NCBI GenBank assembly: GCA_019118905.1
Contig: DWYA01000013.1
Span: 1 to 64,000 of the forward strand
DNA from: Ruthenibacterium avium
GTDB lineage: Bacteria; Bacillota; Clostridia; Oscillospirales; Ruminococcaceae
Direction: 5' to 3'
DNA length: 64,000 bases
Below, one piece after another: positions 1 through 9,110 of this stretch. The notes beneath the pieces are model-generated. The model had not been told where the DNA came from. It did no database searches and was given only the letters and a program-made list of their open reading frames with translations. Position 1 is the first letter of the stretch. The number at the start of each line of letters is the position of its first letter. The position numbers were made by a program, and so were the translations under genes.

Positions 1-1
1 G

Positions 2-1609
2 CTTACCACGCTGGATGTGAGCAACAATACAGCACTGAAAAGCTTGAATGTGTACAGAAACCCGCTGACGAGTTTGGATGTGAGCGCAAACACGGCGCTG
101 ACAAGCTTGGATGTGAGAAACAACCCGCTGGCTGCGTTACAGTTAGGCAGTAATCCCTCTGACTCTTTTGGGATTGACAGCCCCACGAGACTTTCCACGA
201 CAGCCAAAACAGGAACACCCATTGACCTGAAAACATACGCCCCGTTCTTTGATGCAAGCAAGGTTAGCAATGTGCAGGGCGGCACGATTGACACAAACGG
301 TGTGCTGACCGGCTGGACAAGCGGCAGCCCTGTTACTTACACCTATGATGCGGGCTTTGAACAAGTGCTGAATGTATCTATCGTCATTGTTGATGAGGAT
401 TTGAAAGGCCTTTCTCTGGTGGCAAACCCTTTCAGCAAAACGTATAACGGCAAGGCAGTTACCGAGCAGGAGCTGATTGCAGGTGCAAAGGCAACGTATG
501 AAGGAAAAGAAGTTTCCGGCAAGTGGAGTGTGGAGAACCTGCCCGAAATGAAGGATGTAGGAACCTACCGCCCTGTGCTGACCTTTACCCCGGACAGCGC
601 TGAGTATGTGGGCGGCACCATTGAAACCAGCGTGCAGATTAACCCGGCTTCTTTCTCTGCTCGGGTAGGGTTGAGCAACTATAACATCAACACTGGTGAT
701 GCGCTGCCCACTGTTTCCTTGCAATACAGCGGTGCGGTAAACGGCGAGGTGCTGGAATCGACGGTAGAGCCGGTATTTACCGGAATGCCGGAACAATCGA
801 CAGCGGGAACCTACACGATTGTGCTGAGCAATGCAAAGGAAGTGCTGGAAAGCCTGAAAGCGCAGCCGACCGCCAAAAACTACACGATTCAGCTTTGGGA
901 CAAAGCATCGTTGTTTATCAGCCGCTACATCCAGCTGCCGAACGCTCCCACCAGCCCGGTAGAGGGCACAACGGGCCGTTTGCTGATGGAGAAAACCTTC
1001 ACCAATGTGCCGGAAAGCTTGAAGGCGGTTGGCCTTGACAGCGTTGAGAAAGTGACGGATAAGCTTTTGGCAAGCGTGACGGGCGCAACGAAAGACAACA
1101 CCGTGATGTATGACGTACACTATTCCATCAGCGCGGATGGACAAACATGGAATGCCCTGACCCCGGAGCAGTTCCCGAAAGAGGGCTTGACCATTACTTT
1201 GCCGTATCCCGAAGGGGTAGACACGAAAGCGAACGACTTCACCGCGATGCACATGTTCACGCAGGATGTCAACGGCTTTAAGACCGGTGACGTGGAAGTT
1301 ATCAAAGCGGTTAAAACCGATGCCGGTTTGCAGATGACGGTAAAGGGCTTCTCGCCCATTGCCATCACTTGGGCAAAAGCCGGAACAACTCCGCCGATCG
1401 ATGGCGGCAACGGCGGCAATGTTGTGACCCCGCCGACGGGCGGCAATGGCACGACAACACAACCGACCACCCCGAACCCCGGCACAGGCGCAATTGCCCA
1501 AACAGGTGATAACAGCGCAGTAGCTGTCTGGGGCATTGTGATGGCGCTGTGTGCTACCGCCGCAGCCGGTTTGATGATTATGAAAAGCAAAGGCAAAAAG
1601 AAACAATAA
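2..1609 (+). CDS. Leucine-rich-repeat cell-surface protein with sortase-like tail (5' partial)
   Basis: The frame is open from base 2, so the start lies upstream of the window. The visible N-terminus carries short leucine-rich repeats of the form LxxLDVSxNTAL (bases 2-150), as in BspA-like and other bacterial surface LRR proteins. Next comes a bacterial MBG/YDG-like beta domain near bases 410-640 (motif YNGKAVT), a second similar segment, then a Gly/Thr/Pro-rich linker (about 1380-1490). The end has a sorting-signal layout: IAQTGDN, a hydrophobic stretch and a basic KSKGKKKQ tail. IAQTG is not canonical LPxTG, so anchoring by sortase is inferred. It is probably exported and attached to the wall; the ligand is unknown. 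A strong bidirectional terminator follows. Confidence 0.8.
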   Translation, partial: LTTLDVSNNTALKSLNVYRNPLTSLDVSANTALTSLDVRNNPLAALQLGSNPSDSFGIDSPTRLSTTAKTGTPIDLKTYAPFFDASKVSNVQGGTIDTNGVLTGWTSGSPVTYTYDAGFEQVLNVSIVIVDEDLKGLSLVANPFSKTYNGKAVTEQELIAGAKATYEGKEVSGKWSVENLPEMKDVGTYRPVLTFTPDSAEYVGGTIETSVQINPASFSARVGLSNYNINTGDALPTVSLQYSGAVNGEVLESTVEPVFTGMPEQSTAGTYTIVLSNAKEVLESLKAQPTAKNYTIQLWDKASLFISRYIQLPNAPTSPVEGTTGRLLMEKTFTNVPESLKAVGLDSVEKVTDKLLASVTGATKDNTVMYDVHYSISADGQTWNALTPEQFPKEGLTITLPYPEGVDTKANDFTAMHMFTQDVNGFKTGDVEVIKAVKTDAGLQMTVKGFSPIAITWAKAGTTPPIDGGNGGNVVTPPTGGNGTTTQPTTPNPGTGAIAQTGDNSAVAVWGIVMALCATAAAGLMIMKSKGKKKQ

Positions 1610-1678
1610 CCAAGGGCTTTGTTTTCAAAAACGCCCTAAGCGTAAAAACTGCCCTTGTGATTCCGGTGGATTTTAAGC

Positions 1679-1722
1679 AACAGAACGAGGAGGAAGCCCG
1701 CGGGCTTCCTCCTCGTTCTGTT
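1679..1722. terminator. Bidirectional terminator between convergent genes
   Basis: A perfect 44-bp palindrome (core gaggaagcccgcgggcttcc) with A-run on the left and T-run on the right. It lies between the converging LRR surface gene (+) and DUF1667 gene (-) and can serve both. Confidence 0.85.
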
Positions 1723-2097
1723 TTAATCGGTGTGCGGCAAAGCGGCGGCGTTGGACGTTGCCACGATGGGTACGCCCGTACCGGCGCAATTTTCCAAAAT
1801 CACATCCCCAATTTTTACGGGGGCGGTGGCTGATGCGCGGTGAATTTCGTGCATGACGTCAAAGATTTTTTCCTTGGGAATATCTCGCGCCGTTTTCACC
1901 GAAACGCGCGGGCAAACCCCGCCGCACACGCCAACCGTGGAGGTGACAACGCGCGTCGGCGCAGTGACTTCCTTTTCGGCATACTGCTTGCCGCGCGGAC
2001 AGGTATTGCCGGTTACTGTTATGGCGCCGTCCGGCTCGGTACAAACCGTCATGTGACACCCAAGCGGACAGCAAATACAAATCATTTCTTGCTGCAT
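1723..2097 (-). CDS. DUF1667 domain protein of the glycerol oxidation cluster
   Basis: A 124-residue protein with an N-terminal cysteine cluster (CICCPLGC, then a further CPRG and a CGGVCPR) typical of DUF1667. These short proteins are habitually encoded beside GlpA-like and FAD/NAD oxidoreductases in clostridia. The Cys-rich layout suggests a metal or Fe-S site, which is inference. It is the last gene of the four-gene glycerol operon; its ATG lies 3 bp after the stop of the preceding FAD/NAD oxidoreductase, so it is almost certainly cotranscribed and probably a subunit or electron carrier of the same complex. No transmembrane segment is visible. The exact biochemical role is not known to me. 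Confidence 0.85.
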   Translation of the reverse strand: MQQEMICICCPLGCHMTVCTEPDGAITVTGNTCPRGKQYAEKEVTAPTRVVTSTVGVCGGVCPRVSVKTARDIPKEKIFDVMHEIHRASATAPVKIGDVILENCAGTGVPIVATSNAAALPHTD

Positions 2098-2100
2098 AGC

Positions 2101-3363
2101 TCAACCCTCCAAGGAAAGTGTTAAGCGCTCCAGCCCATCTGCGGCACAAAGCACCTCTTTTTCCAAAATCAACTGCTCCATTTCGCCGGGGGCAAGGTGT
2201 TTCTTTTTTTGCTGCACCAACACATTGCCGCTTTGGTCGCGCAGGGTGAGTACGCGGTTTTTGTCCGGCGCTTGCACACGAAAGCGTACAGTCAGCTTTG
2301 CGGGCATTTCCTGCAAACGCACCGCTTGCGGCACGGTGTAGCGAATGCCGCCTTCGCACACAATGGGAATGGCTTTGCAGGCGGCGGATGCTTGGCTTTG
2401 TAAATAACGGGCGGCCTGTACCCCGGCATTCGCGGCCTCCTCGGAAACATAATCGACAAGGTCATGGACATGCAGCACATTGCCGCACGCAAAAATACCC
2501 GGGGCGCTCGTTTGTAAATCGTCGGTAACGGTCGGCCCGGAAGTAACCGGGCTTAGCACAATACCCGCTTCGCGGCTCAGCTCATTTTCGGGAATCAGAC
2601 CACAAGACAGCAGCAAGGTATCGCACGGGTAAAGCGTTTGCGTGCCGTCGATTGGGCGGCGGTTTTCGTCTACCTGAGCAATCACTACGCCCGTGACACG
2701 CTCACGGCCTTGGATTTCCACCACCGTATGGCTCAGCAGAAGGGGAATGTTGTAATCATCCAAACACTGCACCAAGTTTCGTGCCAGCCCGCCGGAATAC
2801 GGCAGCAGCTCCGCTACCGCTTTGACGTGCGCGCCTTCCAGCGTTAAGCGCCGCGCCATAATCAGGCCGATGTCGCCCGAGCCAAGAATGACCACTTCAT
2901 TTCCGATATGCTCGCCGTGCAGATTCACCAGCTTTTGTGCGGTTCCTGCCGAAAAGATGCCCGCAGGACGTGTGCCGGGAATGAGCAGCGCACCCCGTGG
3001 CCGTTCGCGGCAGCCCATCGCCAAGATGACGGCACCCGCTTGGAGACTGACCAGACCTTCCTCGGCGTTGAGATAGGTGACAGTGCGGTCGGCAGTGAGG
3101 TGCAGCACCGTGGTATTCAGGCGAACGGGAATTTGCAGCGCCCGCACCTGTTCCTCATAACGGGCGGCGTACTCCGGGCCGGTGAGTTCCTCGTGAAAGG
3201 TGTGCAGCCCAAAGCCGTTGTGAATGCACTGGTTTAGAATGCCGCCTAATGTGCTGTCGCGCTCCAGCAAAAGCAAATCGGTTACACCTGCTTGGCGTGC
3301 GGCTTGTGCGGCAGCCAGCCCGGCAGGGCCGCCGCCGATGATAACAAGGTCGTGATAACGCAT
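2101..3363 (-). CDS. FAD/NAD(P)-dependent oxidoreductase, glycerol cluster
   Basis: About 420 residues. An N-terminal dinucleotide fold (VIIGGGPAGLAAA) binds FAD, and a second one (VVILGSGDIGLIMARR, mid-protein) is expected to bind NAD(P). The C-terminal segment AxGIFACGNVLHVHD is the usual second FAD motif of pyridine-nucleotide disulfide oxidoreductase-like proteins. I chose the ATG at 3363 because it overlaps the upstream stop as TGATG and begins exactly at the FAD fold; a longer frame upstream lies inside the preceding gene. Together with the GlpA-like protein and DUF1667 it probably forms a glycerol-3-phosphate oxidising complex that passes electrons to NAD(P) or an unidentified carrier. 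No redox-active CxxC is evident, so it is not a typical thioredoxin reductase. Confidence 0.85.
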   Translation of the reverse strand: MRYHDLVIIGGGPAGLAAAQAARQAGVTDLLLLERDSTLGGILNQCIHNGFGLHTFHEELTGPEYAARYEEQVRALQIPVRLNTTVLHLTADRTVTYLNAEEGLVSLQAGAVILAMGCRERPRGALLIPGTRPAGIFSAGTAQKLVNLHGEHIGNEVVILGSGDIGLIMARRLTLEGAHVKAVAELLPYSGGLARNLVQCLDDYNIPLLLSHTVVEIQGRERVTGVVIAQVDENRRPIDGTQTLYPCDTLLLSCGLIPENELSREAGIVLSPVTSGPTVTDDLQTSAPGIFACGNVLHVHDLVDYVSEEAANAGVQAARYLQSQASAACKAIPIVCEGGIRYTVPQAVRLQEMPAKLTVRFRVQAPDKNRVLTLRDQSGNVLVQQKKKHLAPGEMEQLILEKEVLCAADGLERLTLSLEG

Positions 3364-4811
3364 CAATCTTCCCCCTTTTCCGCCCGACGCAGTACCGGCT
3401 GTGAACCGGCGCGGTTTTTGCACACTTCATGCAGCGGAATGCCGCGTTCCTGCGCCAAAATTTCCATGGTACGCGGCAGACAGAAGCCCCCTTGACAGCG
3501 CCCCATGCCCGGACGTACCCGGCGTTTCAGCCCATCCAGCGAAACCGCGCCCAACGTGCGGTGGATGGCGGCTTTGATTTCGCCTTCGCTGACCTGCTCA
3601 CAGCGGCACACAATTTTGGCGTAGTCGGGATGGCTGCGCACAAAGGCTTCCTGCTGTTCGGGCGCAAGGCGGGAAAGGCGAACCGGCCCGGTTCGTGTGG
3701 TGACGGGCGCGGCCTTGGGCACAGCTCCAAGGTAAGCAGCAATTTGCTGTGCCAGCGCTTCGCCAATGGCTGGTGCGCTGGTTAAGCCCGGCGATTCAAT
3801 GCCCGCCGCTTCAAAGAAGCCGGGCGCATCGGGCGCTTGCCCAATGATAAAGTCGCCGCCGTCCTCATGGGCGCGCAGCCCGGCAAACGAAGTAATCGTC
3901 AGCGAAAACGCAAGCCCCTGCACACTTTGCCCTGCTTTTTGGCGCACCTCTGCCATGGCGCTCGATGTGGTGGCGGTATCGGTTTTGTCGTCCACGTCCT
4001 GCGCCGTAGGCCCTACCAGCAGATTGCCGTGTACCGTGGGCGTAACCAAAACGCCCTTGCCCATAGCGCCGGGCAAGCAAAAGACAGTGTGAGAAACATG
4101 ACCGCCCGCTTGTTTATCTAACAGAAGATATTCCCCGCGCCGCGGCGTGATGTGCATAGGGACAGCCGACACTTGCTGATGAATCGTGTCGGCAAACACC
4201 CCGGCGGCATTGACGACGCAGGGAGCGCAAAACGTTTCACCCCGATGGGTGGTGATGCGGTAGCCCTCCGGGCTGCGCTCGACAGTGCGCACGCTTTGCT
4301 CAAAGAAAAACTGTGCGCCGTTATCCGCTGCATTTTCGGCAAAGGCAATGGTCATGCCAAAGGGACAGACAATGCCCGCTGTGGGGGCAAACAGTGCGCC
4401 CACAGCACCGGGCGCGATGTTCGGTTCTAAGGCATACAGCTCCTCCGGCGATAAAATGCGAAGCCCGGAAACGCCGTTTTCCAAGCCGCGTGCTTGCAGC
4501 GCTTCCAGCTCGTCAAGGCGCTGAGGGTCAAAACAAACGAGCAGCGAGCCGCGCTGTTCAAACTCAAAATCGAGACGGCGAGACAGCTCCGGGAGCATTT
4601 GCGCACCGCGCACGTTATAGTAGGCTTTTTTGGTTCCGGGTACGGCATCGTATCCCGCGTGGATAATGCCGCTGTTGGCTTTGGAAGTGCCGGAACAAAC
4701 GTCCTCCTCCTGTTCCAGCACACAAACGCGAAGCTCATACAGCGAAAGCTCCCGTGCGATGGCCGCGCCCACGACACCCGCGCCAATCACGATGACATCG
4801 TAACGCTCCAT
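3363..4811 (-). CDS. GlpA-like FAD-dependent glycerol-3-phosphate dehydrogenase with BFD-like Fe-S domain
   Basis: 482 residues. The N-terminus has the FAD-binding Rossmann motif VIGAGVVGAAIAREL followed by the DAO-family body. The C-terminal about 80 residues form a BFD-like [2Fe-2S] domain: CRC at the start of the domain and C-x4-C (RCQGGFC) at its end. This architecture matches the GlpA subunit of anaerobic glycerol-3-phosphate dehydrogenase, which oxidises glycerol-3-phosphate to dihydroxyacetone phosphate. It follows glpK directly (2 bp gap) and overlaps the next gene by one base, which supports this substrate rather than another DAO-family one. No membrane segments are visible, so it would act in the cytoplasm or peripherally. 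Confidence 0.88.
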   Translation of the reverse strand: MERYDVIVIGAGVVGAAIARELSLYELRVCVLEQEEDVCSGTSKANSGIIHAGYDAVPGTKKAYYNVRGAQMLPELSRRLDFEFEQRGSLLVCFDPQRLDELEALQARGLENGVSGLRILSPEELYALEPNIAPGAVGALFAPTAGIVCPFGMTIAFAENAADNGAQFFFEQSVRTVERSPEGYRITTHRGETFCAPCVVNAAGVFADTIHQQVSAVPMHITPRRGEYLLLDKQAGGHVSHTVFCLPGAMGKGVLVTPTVHGNLLVGPTAQDVDDKTDTATTSSAMAEVRQKAGQSVQGLAFSLTITSFAGLRAHEDGGDFIIGQAPDAPGFFEAAGIESPGLTSAPAIGEALAQQIAAYLGAVPKAAPVTTRTGPVRLSRLAPEQQEAFVRSHPDYAKIVCRCEQVSEGEIKAAIHRTLGAVSLDGLKRRVRPGMGRCQGGFCLPRTMEILAQERGIPLHEVCKNRAGSQPVLRRAEKGED

Positions 4812-4813
4812 GC

Positions 4814-6313
4814 TTATTCCTCCTCCTGCGCCCAGTACAGTGCGGTGCGGACAGCCCGTTTCCAGCCTTTTACGCGCTGCTCACAGTCCTGCTGCGACAT
4901 TTGCGGCAAAAACGAACGGTCTTTTTTCCAGTTTTGCAAAATATCCTCGCGGTTTTTCCAATATCCTACCGCAAGCCCCGCCAGATACGCTGCGCCGAGA
5001 GCCGTGGTTTCCACACATTGCGGGCGGTCGATGCACACGCGCGAAATATCGGATTGAAACTGCATCAAAAAGTCGTTCGCCGCAGCGCCGCCGTCTACTT
5101 TCAGTGCCGTCAGCTCCAGCCCGGCCTCCTGCTTCATTACGTCAATCAGGTCGTTTACCTGATAGGCCAGTGACTCCGTGGCCGCGCGGATAAAGTGTTC
5201 CTTTTGTGCGCCGCGCGTGAGTCCCACCATAATACCGCGTGCGTAAGGGTTCCAATAAGGCGCACCCAGCCCCGCAAACGCCGGAACAAGATAAACGCCT
5301 TCGGTGTCGGGGACGCGGCGGCAATATTCCTCCGACTGCGGCGCACTGTGCAGCATCCGCAGCCCGTCGCGCAGCCATTGTAGCACAGCACCCGCAATAA
5401 AGATGCTGCCTTCCAGCGCGTACTCTACTTTGCCGTCCAGCCCCACGGCGATGGTGGTCAACAGTCCGTTTTCCGACTGCACCGGGCGGCTGCCGGTATT
5501 CATCAGTATAAAGCAGCCGGTTCCGTAGGTGTTTTTCACGCTGCCGGGTGTAAAGCAGCACTGGCCGAACAGCGCCGCTTGTTGGTCGCCCGCAATGCCC
5601 GCAATGGGAATCTCGCCGCCCAAAACCGATTCCGCCGCGTGGCCGTAAATGCAGCTGGAGGGCTTCACTTCGGGCAGCATACAAAGCGGGATATCAAAAT
5701 ATTCCAAAATTTCCTCGTCCCAGCAAAGACGGTGAATGTCAAACAGCATTGTGCGGGAGGCGTTGGTGTAGTCGGTGACATGCACGCGCCCCTGCGTCAA
5801 GTTCCAAATCAGCCAGCTGTCTACTGTGCCAAACAAAAGTTCACCGTTTTGGGCGCGTTGGCGGGCGTTCGGCACTTCGTTTAAAATCCACGCCAGCTTA
5901 CTGGCGGAGAAATAAGCGTCGGGAATCAGCCCTGTCCGTGCGCGAATGCGTTCCGCCCAGCCGTCCTGCTTGAGCTTTTCAATGGCGGGCGCGGTGCGGC
6001 GGCACTGCCACACAATGGCGTTGTAAACAGGCTTGCCTGTGGCCTTTTCCCATACAATCGTGGTTTCGCGCTGGTTGGTAATGCCGATGGCGGCAAGGTC
6101 ACTGGCGTGAAGCCCGGCTGCGCTCATCGCTTCCACCAAAACGCCGATTTGTGACGCCCAGATTTCCATGGGGTCGTGTTCAACCCATCCGCCCTTGGGG
6201 AAAATTTGGCGAAATTCACGCTGGGCGCAGCTGCAAACCTCGCCATGCTGATTCAATAAAATACAGCGGGAACTGGTGGTTCCTTGGTCAAGTGCGGCGA
6301 TATACTGGCTCAT
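4814..6313 (-). CDS. glpK: Glycerol kinase
   Basis: 499 residues, close to the usual 495-505 of GlpK. The FGGY kinase signature is clear: N-terminal ALDQGTTSSRCIL phosphate-binding segment, the internal DSWLIWNLT stretch, NTYGTGCF and the C-terminal VDGGAAANDFLMQ motif. It phosphorylates glycerol to glycerol-3-phosphate with ATP. I start at the ATG at 6313 (MSQYIAALDQG), where family members begin; an ATG 6 bp upstream is possible and an in-frame extension further upstream is not supported. First gene of the operon with the GlpA-like, FAD/NAD and DUF1667 genes. No glycerol facilitator is visible in the window. Confidence 0.95.
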   Translation of the reverse strand: MSQYIAALDQGTTSSRCILLNQHGEVCSCAQREFRQIFPKGGWVEHDPMEIWASQIGVLVEAMSAAGLHASDLAAIGITNQRETTIVWEKATGKPVYNAIVWQCRRTAPAIEKLKQDGWAERIRARTGLIPDAYFSASKLAWILNEVPNARQRAQNGELLFGTVDSWLIWNLTQGRVHVTDYTNASRTMLFDIHRLCWDEEILEYFDIPLCMLPEVKPSSCIYGHAAESVLGGEIPIAGIAGDQQAALFGQCCFTPGSVKNTYGTGCFILMNTGSRPVQSENGLLTTIAVGLDGKVEYALEGSIFIAGAVLQWLRDGLRMLHSAPQSEEYCRRVPDTEGVYLVPAFAGLGAPYWNPYARGIMVGLTRGAQKEHFIRAATESLAYQVNDLIDVMKQEAGLELTALKVDGGAAANDFLMQFQSDISRVCIDRPQCVETTALGAAYLAGLAVGYWKNREDILQNWKKDRSFLPQMSQQDCEQRVKGWKRAVRTALYWAQEEE

Positions 6314-6377
6314 ACACATCCCTGCCTTTTGTTGAATTTTAGAAAAACTGTCAAAACAGCGCAAACTCTCTATTCTT

Positions 6378-6406
6378 TTTATATCATTTTTAAATGAAAA
6401 TAGCAA
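6378..6406 (-). promoter_or_regulatory. Sigma-A-type promoter of the glpK operon
   Basis: On the minus strand TTGCTA (6406-6401) and TATAAA (6383-6378) are separated by 17 bp, about 65 bp upstream of the glpK start. The region is AT-rich and lies between glpK and the spoVT terminator. Confidence 0.6.
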
Positions 6407-6468
6407 GGAATGGTGTTTTGTTTTTATGCTTTTTTCCAAAAAGAATCTTGCCCTATAAAAGAAGATAA

Positions 6469-6504
6469 AAAACCGGGAAAGAGCCGCGGCTCTTTCCCGG
6501 TTTT
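6469..6504 (-). terminator. Rho-independent terminator of spoVT
   Basis: A perfect 36-bp palindrome with arms ending aaaaccgggaaagagccg. On the minus strand it is followed by a T-rich run and lies 10 bp after the spoVT stop. Confidence 0.88.
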
Positions 6505-6514
6505 GTGATTTTGA

Positions 6515-7033
6515 TTACTGCTCCAGCTGGCGGCCCAAAAACGACGCGCCTACACGCAGCAAAAGGGTGTCGCGTTCGCTGCACGCTTCGCGCCCCAACA
6601 GGGCAATGCCGCCGATAAGGTCGCCGCCCGACAAAATAGGCATCGCCGCGCTTACGGTGGTGGAGTTTTGCTCGTCCAGCGGTGTGCCGGAACCTTGTGC
6701 CGTATACAATCGGCGCGAAGTGCAGATGCGCTCAAACGCCGGGCTGATCCGCTGCTCGGCCAATTCTTTGGCGCCGCACTGTGCGATGACGCGGTCGCAG
6801 TCGGTAACAGCAACGGCGCGACCCAGCGCTTTATAAAGCACCTCGCACATCAAACGTGCATTTTCGCTGCTTTCGCCCATGGCGCTGTACTTTTTAAATA
6901 CCACTTCGCCTTTGGCTGTCACGAAAATTTCCAGCGGATCTCCCACGCGGATACACTGTGTACGCCGAATTTCCTTTGGAATCACAACGCGCCCCAAGTC
7001 GTCAATTCTGCGCACAATTCCTGTTGCTTTCAT
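6515..7033 (-). CDS. spoVT: Stage V sporulation protein T, AbrB-family transcription factor
   Basis: 172 residues. The N-terminal about 50 residues are an AbrB/MazE swapped-hairpin DNA-binding domain (MKATGIVRRIDDLGRVVIPK, then EIRR), which is nearly diagnostic for SpoVT. The C-terminal half is a GAF-like domain. SpoVT modulates sigma-G-dependent genes in the forespore and affects spore coat and germination. The ATG at 7033 has GGGAGG 7 bp upstream and begins at the conserved MKATG; a longer upstream extension is not supported. Monocistronic, closed by its own terminator. It indicates that the organism forms endospores. Confidence 0.95.
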   Translation of the reverse strand: MKATGIVRRIDDLGRVVIPKEIRRTQCIRVGDPLEIFVTAKGEVVFKKYSAMGESSENARLMCEVLYKALGRAVAVTDCDRVIAQCGAKELAEQRISPAFERICTSRRLYTAQGSGTPLDEQNSTTVSAAMPILSGGDLIGGIALLGREACSERDTLLLRVGASFLGRQLEQ

Positions 7034-7170
7034 CCCATAACCTCCCTGATGCTGTATCACTGTTTTCCTTATTATTTTACTTTGTGGGAAATATTATGCA
7101 GAAATGGAAGAAATTTCAGGAAGGTTCTTTTTTATCGCTCTAACAAAAAAGCGGAAATTCCCTTTTTGTG

Positions 7171-7881
7171 TTATGTTAAGTTCTCTGTGCCGTCAGAGAG
7201 GGGTTGTTCCTCGCTTCGATGTGGGCAAGCACATGGACGTTCGGAACATGCACGGCAAGGCGGCTCTTTTTCCAAACGTTCCACATGCGATTGCAGGGTT
7301 TCAATGTCGCTGCGCACGACATCGGGATAGTCACGCTGTTCCAAAAGCTCGCTTTCGTGCTGAATGCGCTTGCCGTTTACGCGCACAACACGGGCGGGAA
7401 TGCCGATGGCCGTTGCATTGGCGGGAACATCAATTAAAACAACACTGTTTGCACCGATGCGGCTGTTTTCCCCAATGACAACCGGCCCGAGCACTTTGCA
7501 GCCGGCGCCAATGAGCACATCATCGCACACGGTTGGATGGCGCTTGCCTTGATCCTTTCCGGTGCCGCCCAGTGTGACGCCGTGATACAGGGTGACGTTG
7601 TTGCCGATTTCGGCGGTTTCGCCAATGACAACGCCGGAACCGTGGTCAATAAAAAGCCCGCTGCCGATGGTTGCACCCGGGTGAATTTCAATGCCCGTAA
7701 AGCCGCGCCCCCACTGGCTGATGAGACGGGCAATAAAAAAGCGGCGTTTTTGATAAAAGAAGTGTGCCGCACGGTAGAATACCAATGCGTGAAAGCCGGG
7801 ATATAACAGCAGAACCTCTGCCAAAGAGCGCGCAGCGGGGTCTTTTTCGCGCATACTGCGCGCATCGGATAACAAGCTCAT
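7171..7881 (-). CDS. cysE: Serine O-acetyltransferase
   Basis: 236 residues. N-terminal helical part, then left-handed beta-helix hexapeptide repeats with the typical acyltransferase stretch IDHGSGVVIGETAEIGNN and LYHGVTLGGTG (catalytic His). It acetylates L-serine with acetyl-CoA for cysteine synthesis. The length and the short N-terminal domain fit the EpsC-type CysE of Firmicutes. The C-terminal tail is unusual in carrying several Cys and a His (CRAC, then CACPH). ATG at 7881 with an AAAGGAG ribosome site. It lies 23 bp downstream of the AI-2E-type transporter gene, so it may share that transcript. No cysteine synthase is adjacent. Confidence 0.93.
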   Translation of the reverse strand: MSLLSDARSMREKDPAARSLAEVLLLYPGFHALVFYRAAHFFYQKRRFFIARLISQWGRGFTGIEIHPGATIGSGLFIDHGSGVVIGETAEIGNNVTLYHGVTLGGTGKDQGKRHPTVCDDVLIGAGCKVLGPVVIGENSRIGANSVVLIDVPANATAIGIPARVVRVNGKRIQHESELLEQRDYPDVVRSDIETLQSHVERLEKEPPCRACSERPCACPHRSEEQPLSDGTENLT

Positions 7882-7904
7882 GGATACTCCTTTATGCTTT
7901 GCGG

Positions 7905-9062
7905 TTAAATGGAATCATAGGGAATTTGCTTTTCCTTTAAACGGCGGCGCGTTGTGCTGCGCAGCAGCGCATACAAAATGCTGGCAATGGGAACGGAAAA
8001 CAACATGCCCGCAATGCCGGAAATAGCCCCGCCAACGGTAACGGCGCTGAGCACCCAAATGCCGGGAAGACCCACCGACGAACCAACAACACGCGGATAA
8101 ATGAGGTTGCCCTCAATTTGCTGAAGCGTTAAAAGGAAAATCACAAACCACACCGCAGACATAGGGTTGACCATAGCAATCATAAATGCGCCGATAATGG
8201 TACCCATAAACGCACCGACAATGGGAATGAGCGCAGTAAAGCCAATCAGCGCGCCAATCATGGGTGCATAGGGCAGCTGGAGAAGCGTCATGCCCAGCCA
8301 GCACAGTGTACCAAGAATGCAAGCTTCGGTGCACTGTCCGGTGATAAAGCTGGAAAAAATACGCGAAGAAAGCGCCAGCACAGACTCGATGCGAACCACT
8401 GCTTTGAGCGGAAGCACTGCACGCAGAACGGCGCGAATTTGGCGAATGAGCTTTTCTTTGCCCAAAAGCATATACAGCGCCAAGATGAAGGAGAAGGTCA
8501 AATTGGTAAAGCTGCCGGCGATGCTGCTTGCCACTTGCACGGTGCTGCCAAGCAAATTACCCGCCCCGGTGGTGGCAAACGTGAGCAGGGAACGTCCGAT
8601 GCCCGCCCAATCAACTTTTAAATCGGCCAGCCACTGCTGGAGCGAGGGGATGGCGTCTGCGTTTTCAGCCGACCATGCTTGCAGCCCTTTCAACACCGTA
8701 TCGAGGAAAATGGGGATGGACTTTGCCAATACGCCGAAGGCGTTCAGCAGCTCCGGTACAACCAGCAGAAAGATGACAGATAAGACGCTGACAATAAATA
8801 CAATGGAAATTAAAATGCAAAGCGGACGCCGCAGGTTTTGCAGCAAGGGCTTTTTGGTGCTCTTAAACAAATGCCCCTCTAAAAAACGCATGGGAACATT
8901 AAGCACAAACGCGATGCAAAACCCCATAATCAGCGGCTGAAACAAGCCAAGCAGCCAGTTGCCTGCCGATAAAACAAGCATGTAATTTTGTAACAGCCAA
9001 AAAAAGCCGATGCCGCCCAATACCAAAAGACACAGCTTTTTAAATGTGATTTCCTGTTTCAA
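7905..9062 (-). CDS. AI-2E family (PerM-like) membrane transporter
   Basis: About 385 residues with seven to eight predicted membrane segments in the layout of the AI-2E exporter/PerM family (PF01594): two N-terminal helices, a central polar region, then closely spaced C-terminal helices containing PRVVGSSVGLPG, a motif close to the family signature. Members export small molecules or act as Na+/H+ antiporters; the substrate here cannot be inferred. Start: the best ribosome site (GAGGTGA) favours TTG at 9062, with a GTG 9 bp upstream as alternative. It is followed by cysE with a 23-bp gap. Confidence 0.85.
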   Translation of the reverse strand: MKQEITFKKLCLLVLGGIGFFWLLQNYMLVLSAGNWLLGLFQPLIMGFCIAFVLNVPMRFLEGHLFKSTKKPLLQNLRRPLCILISIVFIVSVLSVIFLLVVPELLNAFGVLAKSIPIFLDTVLKGLQAWSAENADAIPSLQQWLADLKVDWAGIGRSLLTFATTGAGNLLGSTVQVASSIAGSFTNLTFSFILALYMLLGKEKLIRQIRAVLRAVLPLKAVVRIESVLALSSRIFSSFITGQCTEACILGTLCWLGMTLLQLPYAPMIGALIGFTALIPIVGAFMGTIIGAFMIAMVNPMSAVWFVIFLLTLQQIEGNLIYPRVVGSSVGLPGIWVLSAVTVGGAISGIAGMLFSVPIASILYALLRSTTRRRLKEKQIPYDSI

Positions 9063-9110
9063 GTGTTTCACCTCAAGACTTTCTTATATTCAGAAAAAGG
9101 GTTTAAGTAC

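Noticed and set aside
60..150. Possible direct-repeat array near the start of the window
   Set aside because: It encodes leucine-rich repeats within a surface protein and is not a separate DNA element.
143..1606. Long minus-strand reading frame opposite the LRR surface gene
   Set aside because: It has no ribosome site or recognisable domains and is antisense to a clearly coding frame with repeats and a sorting signal.
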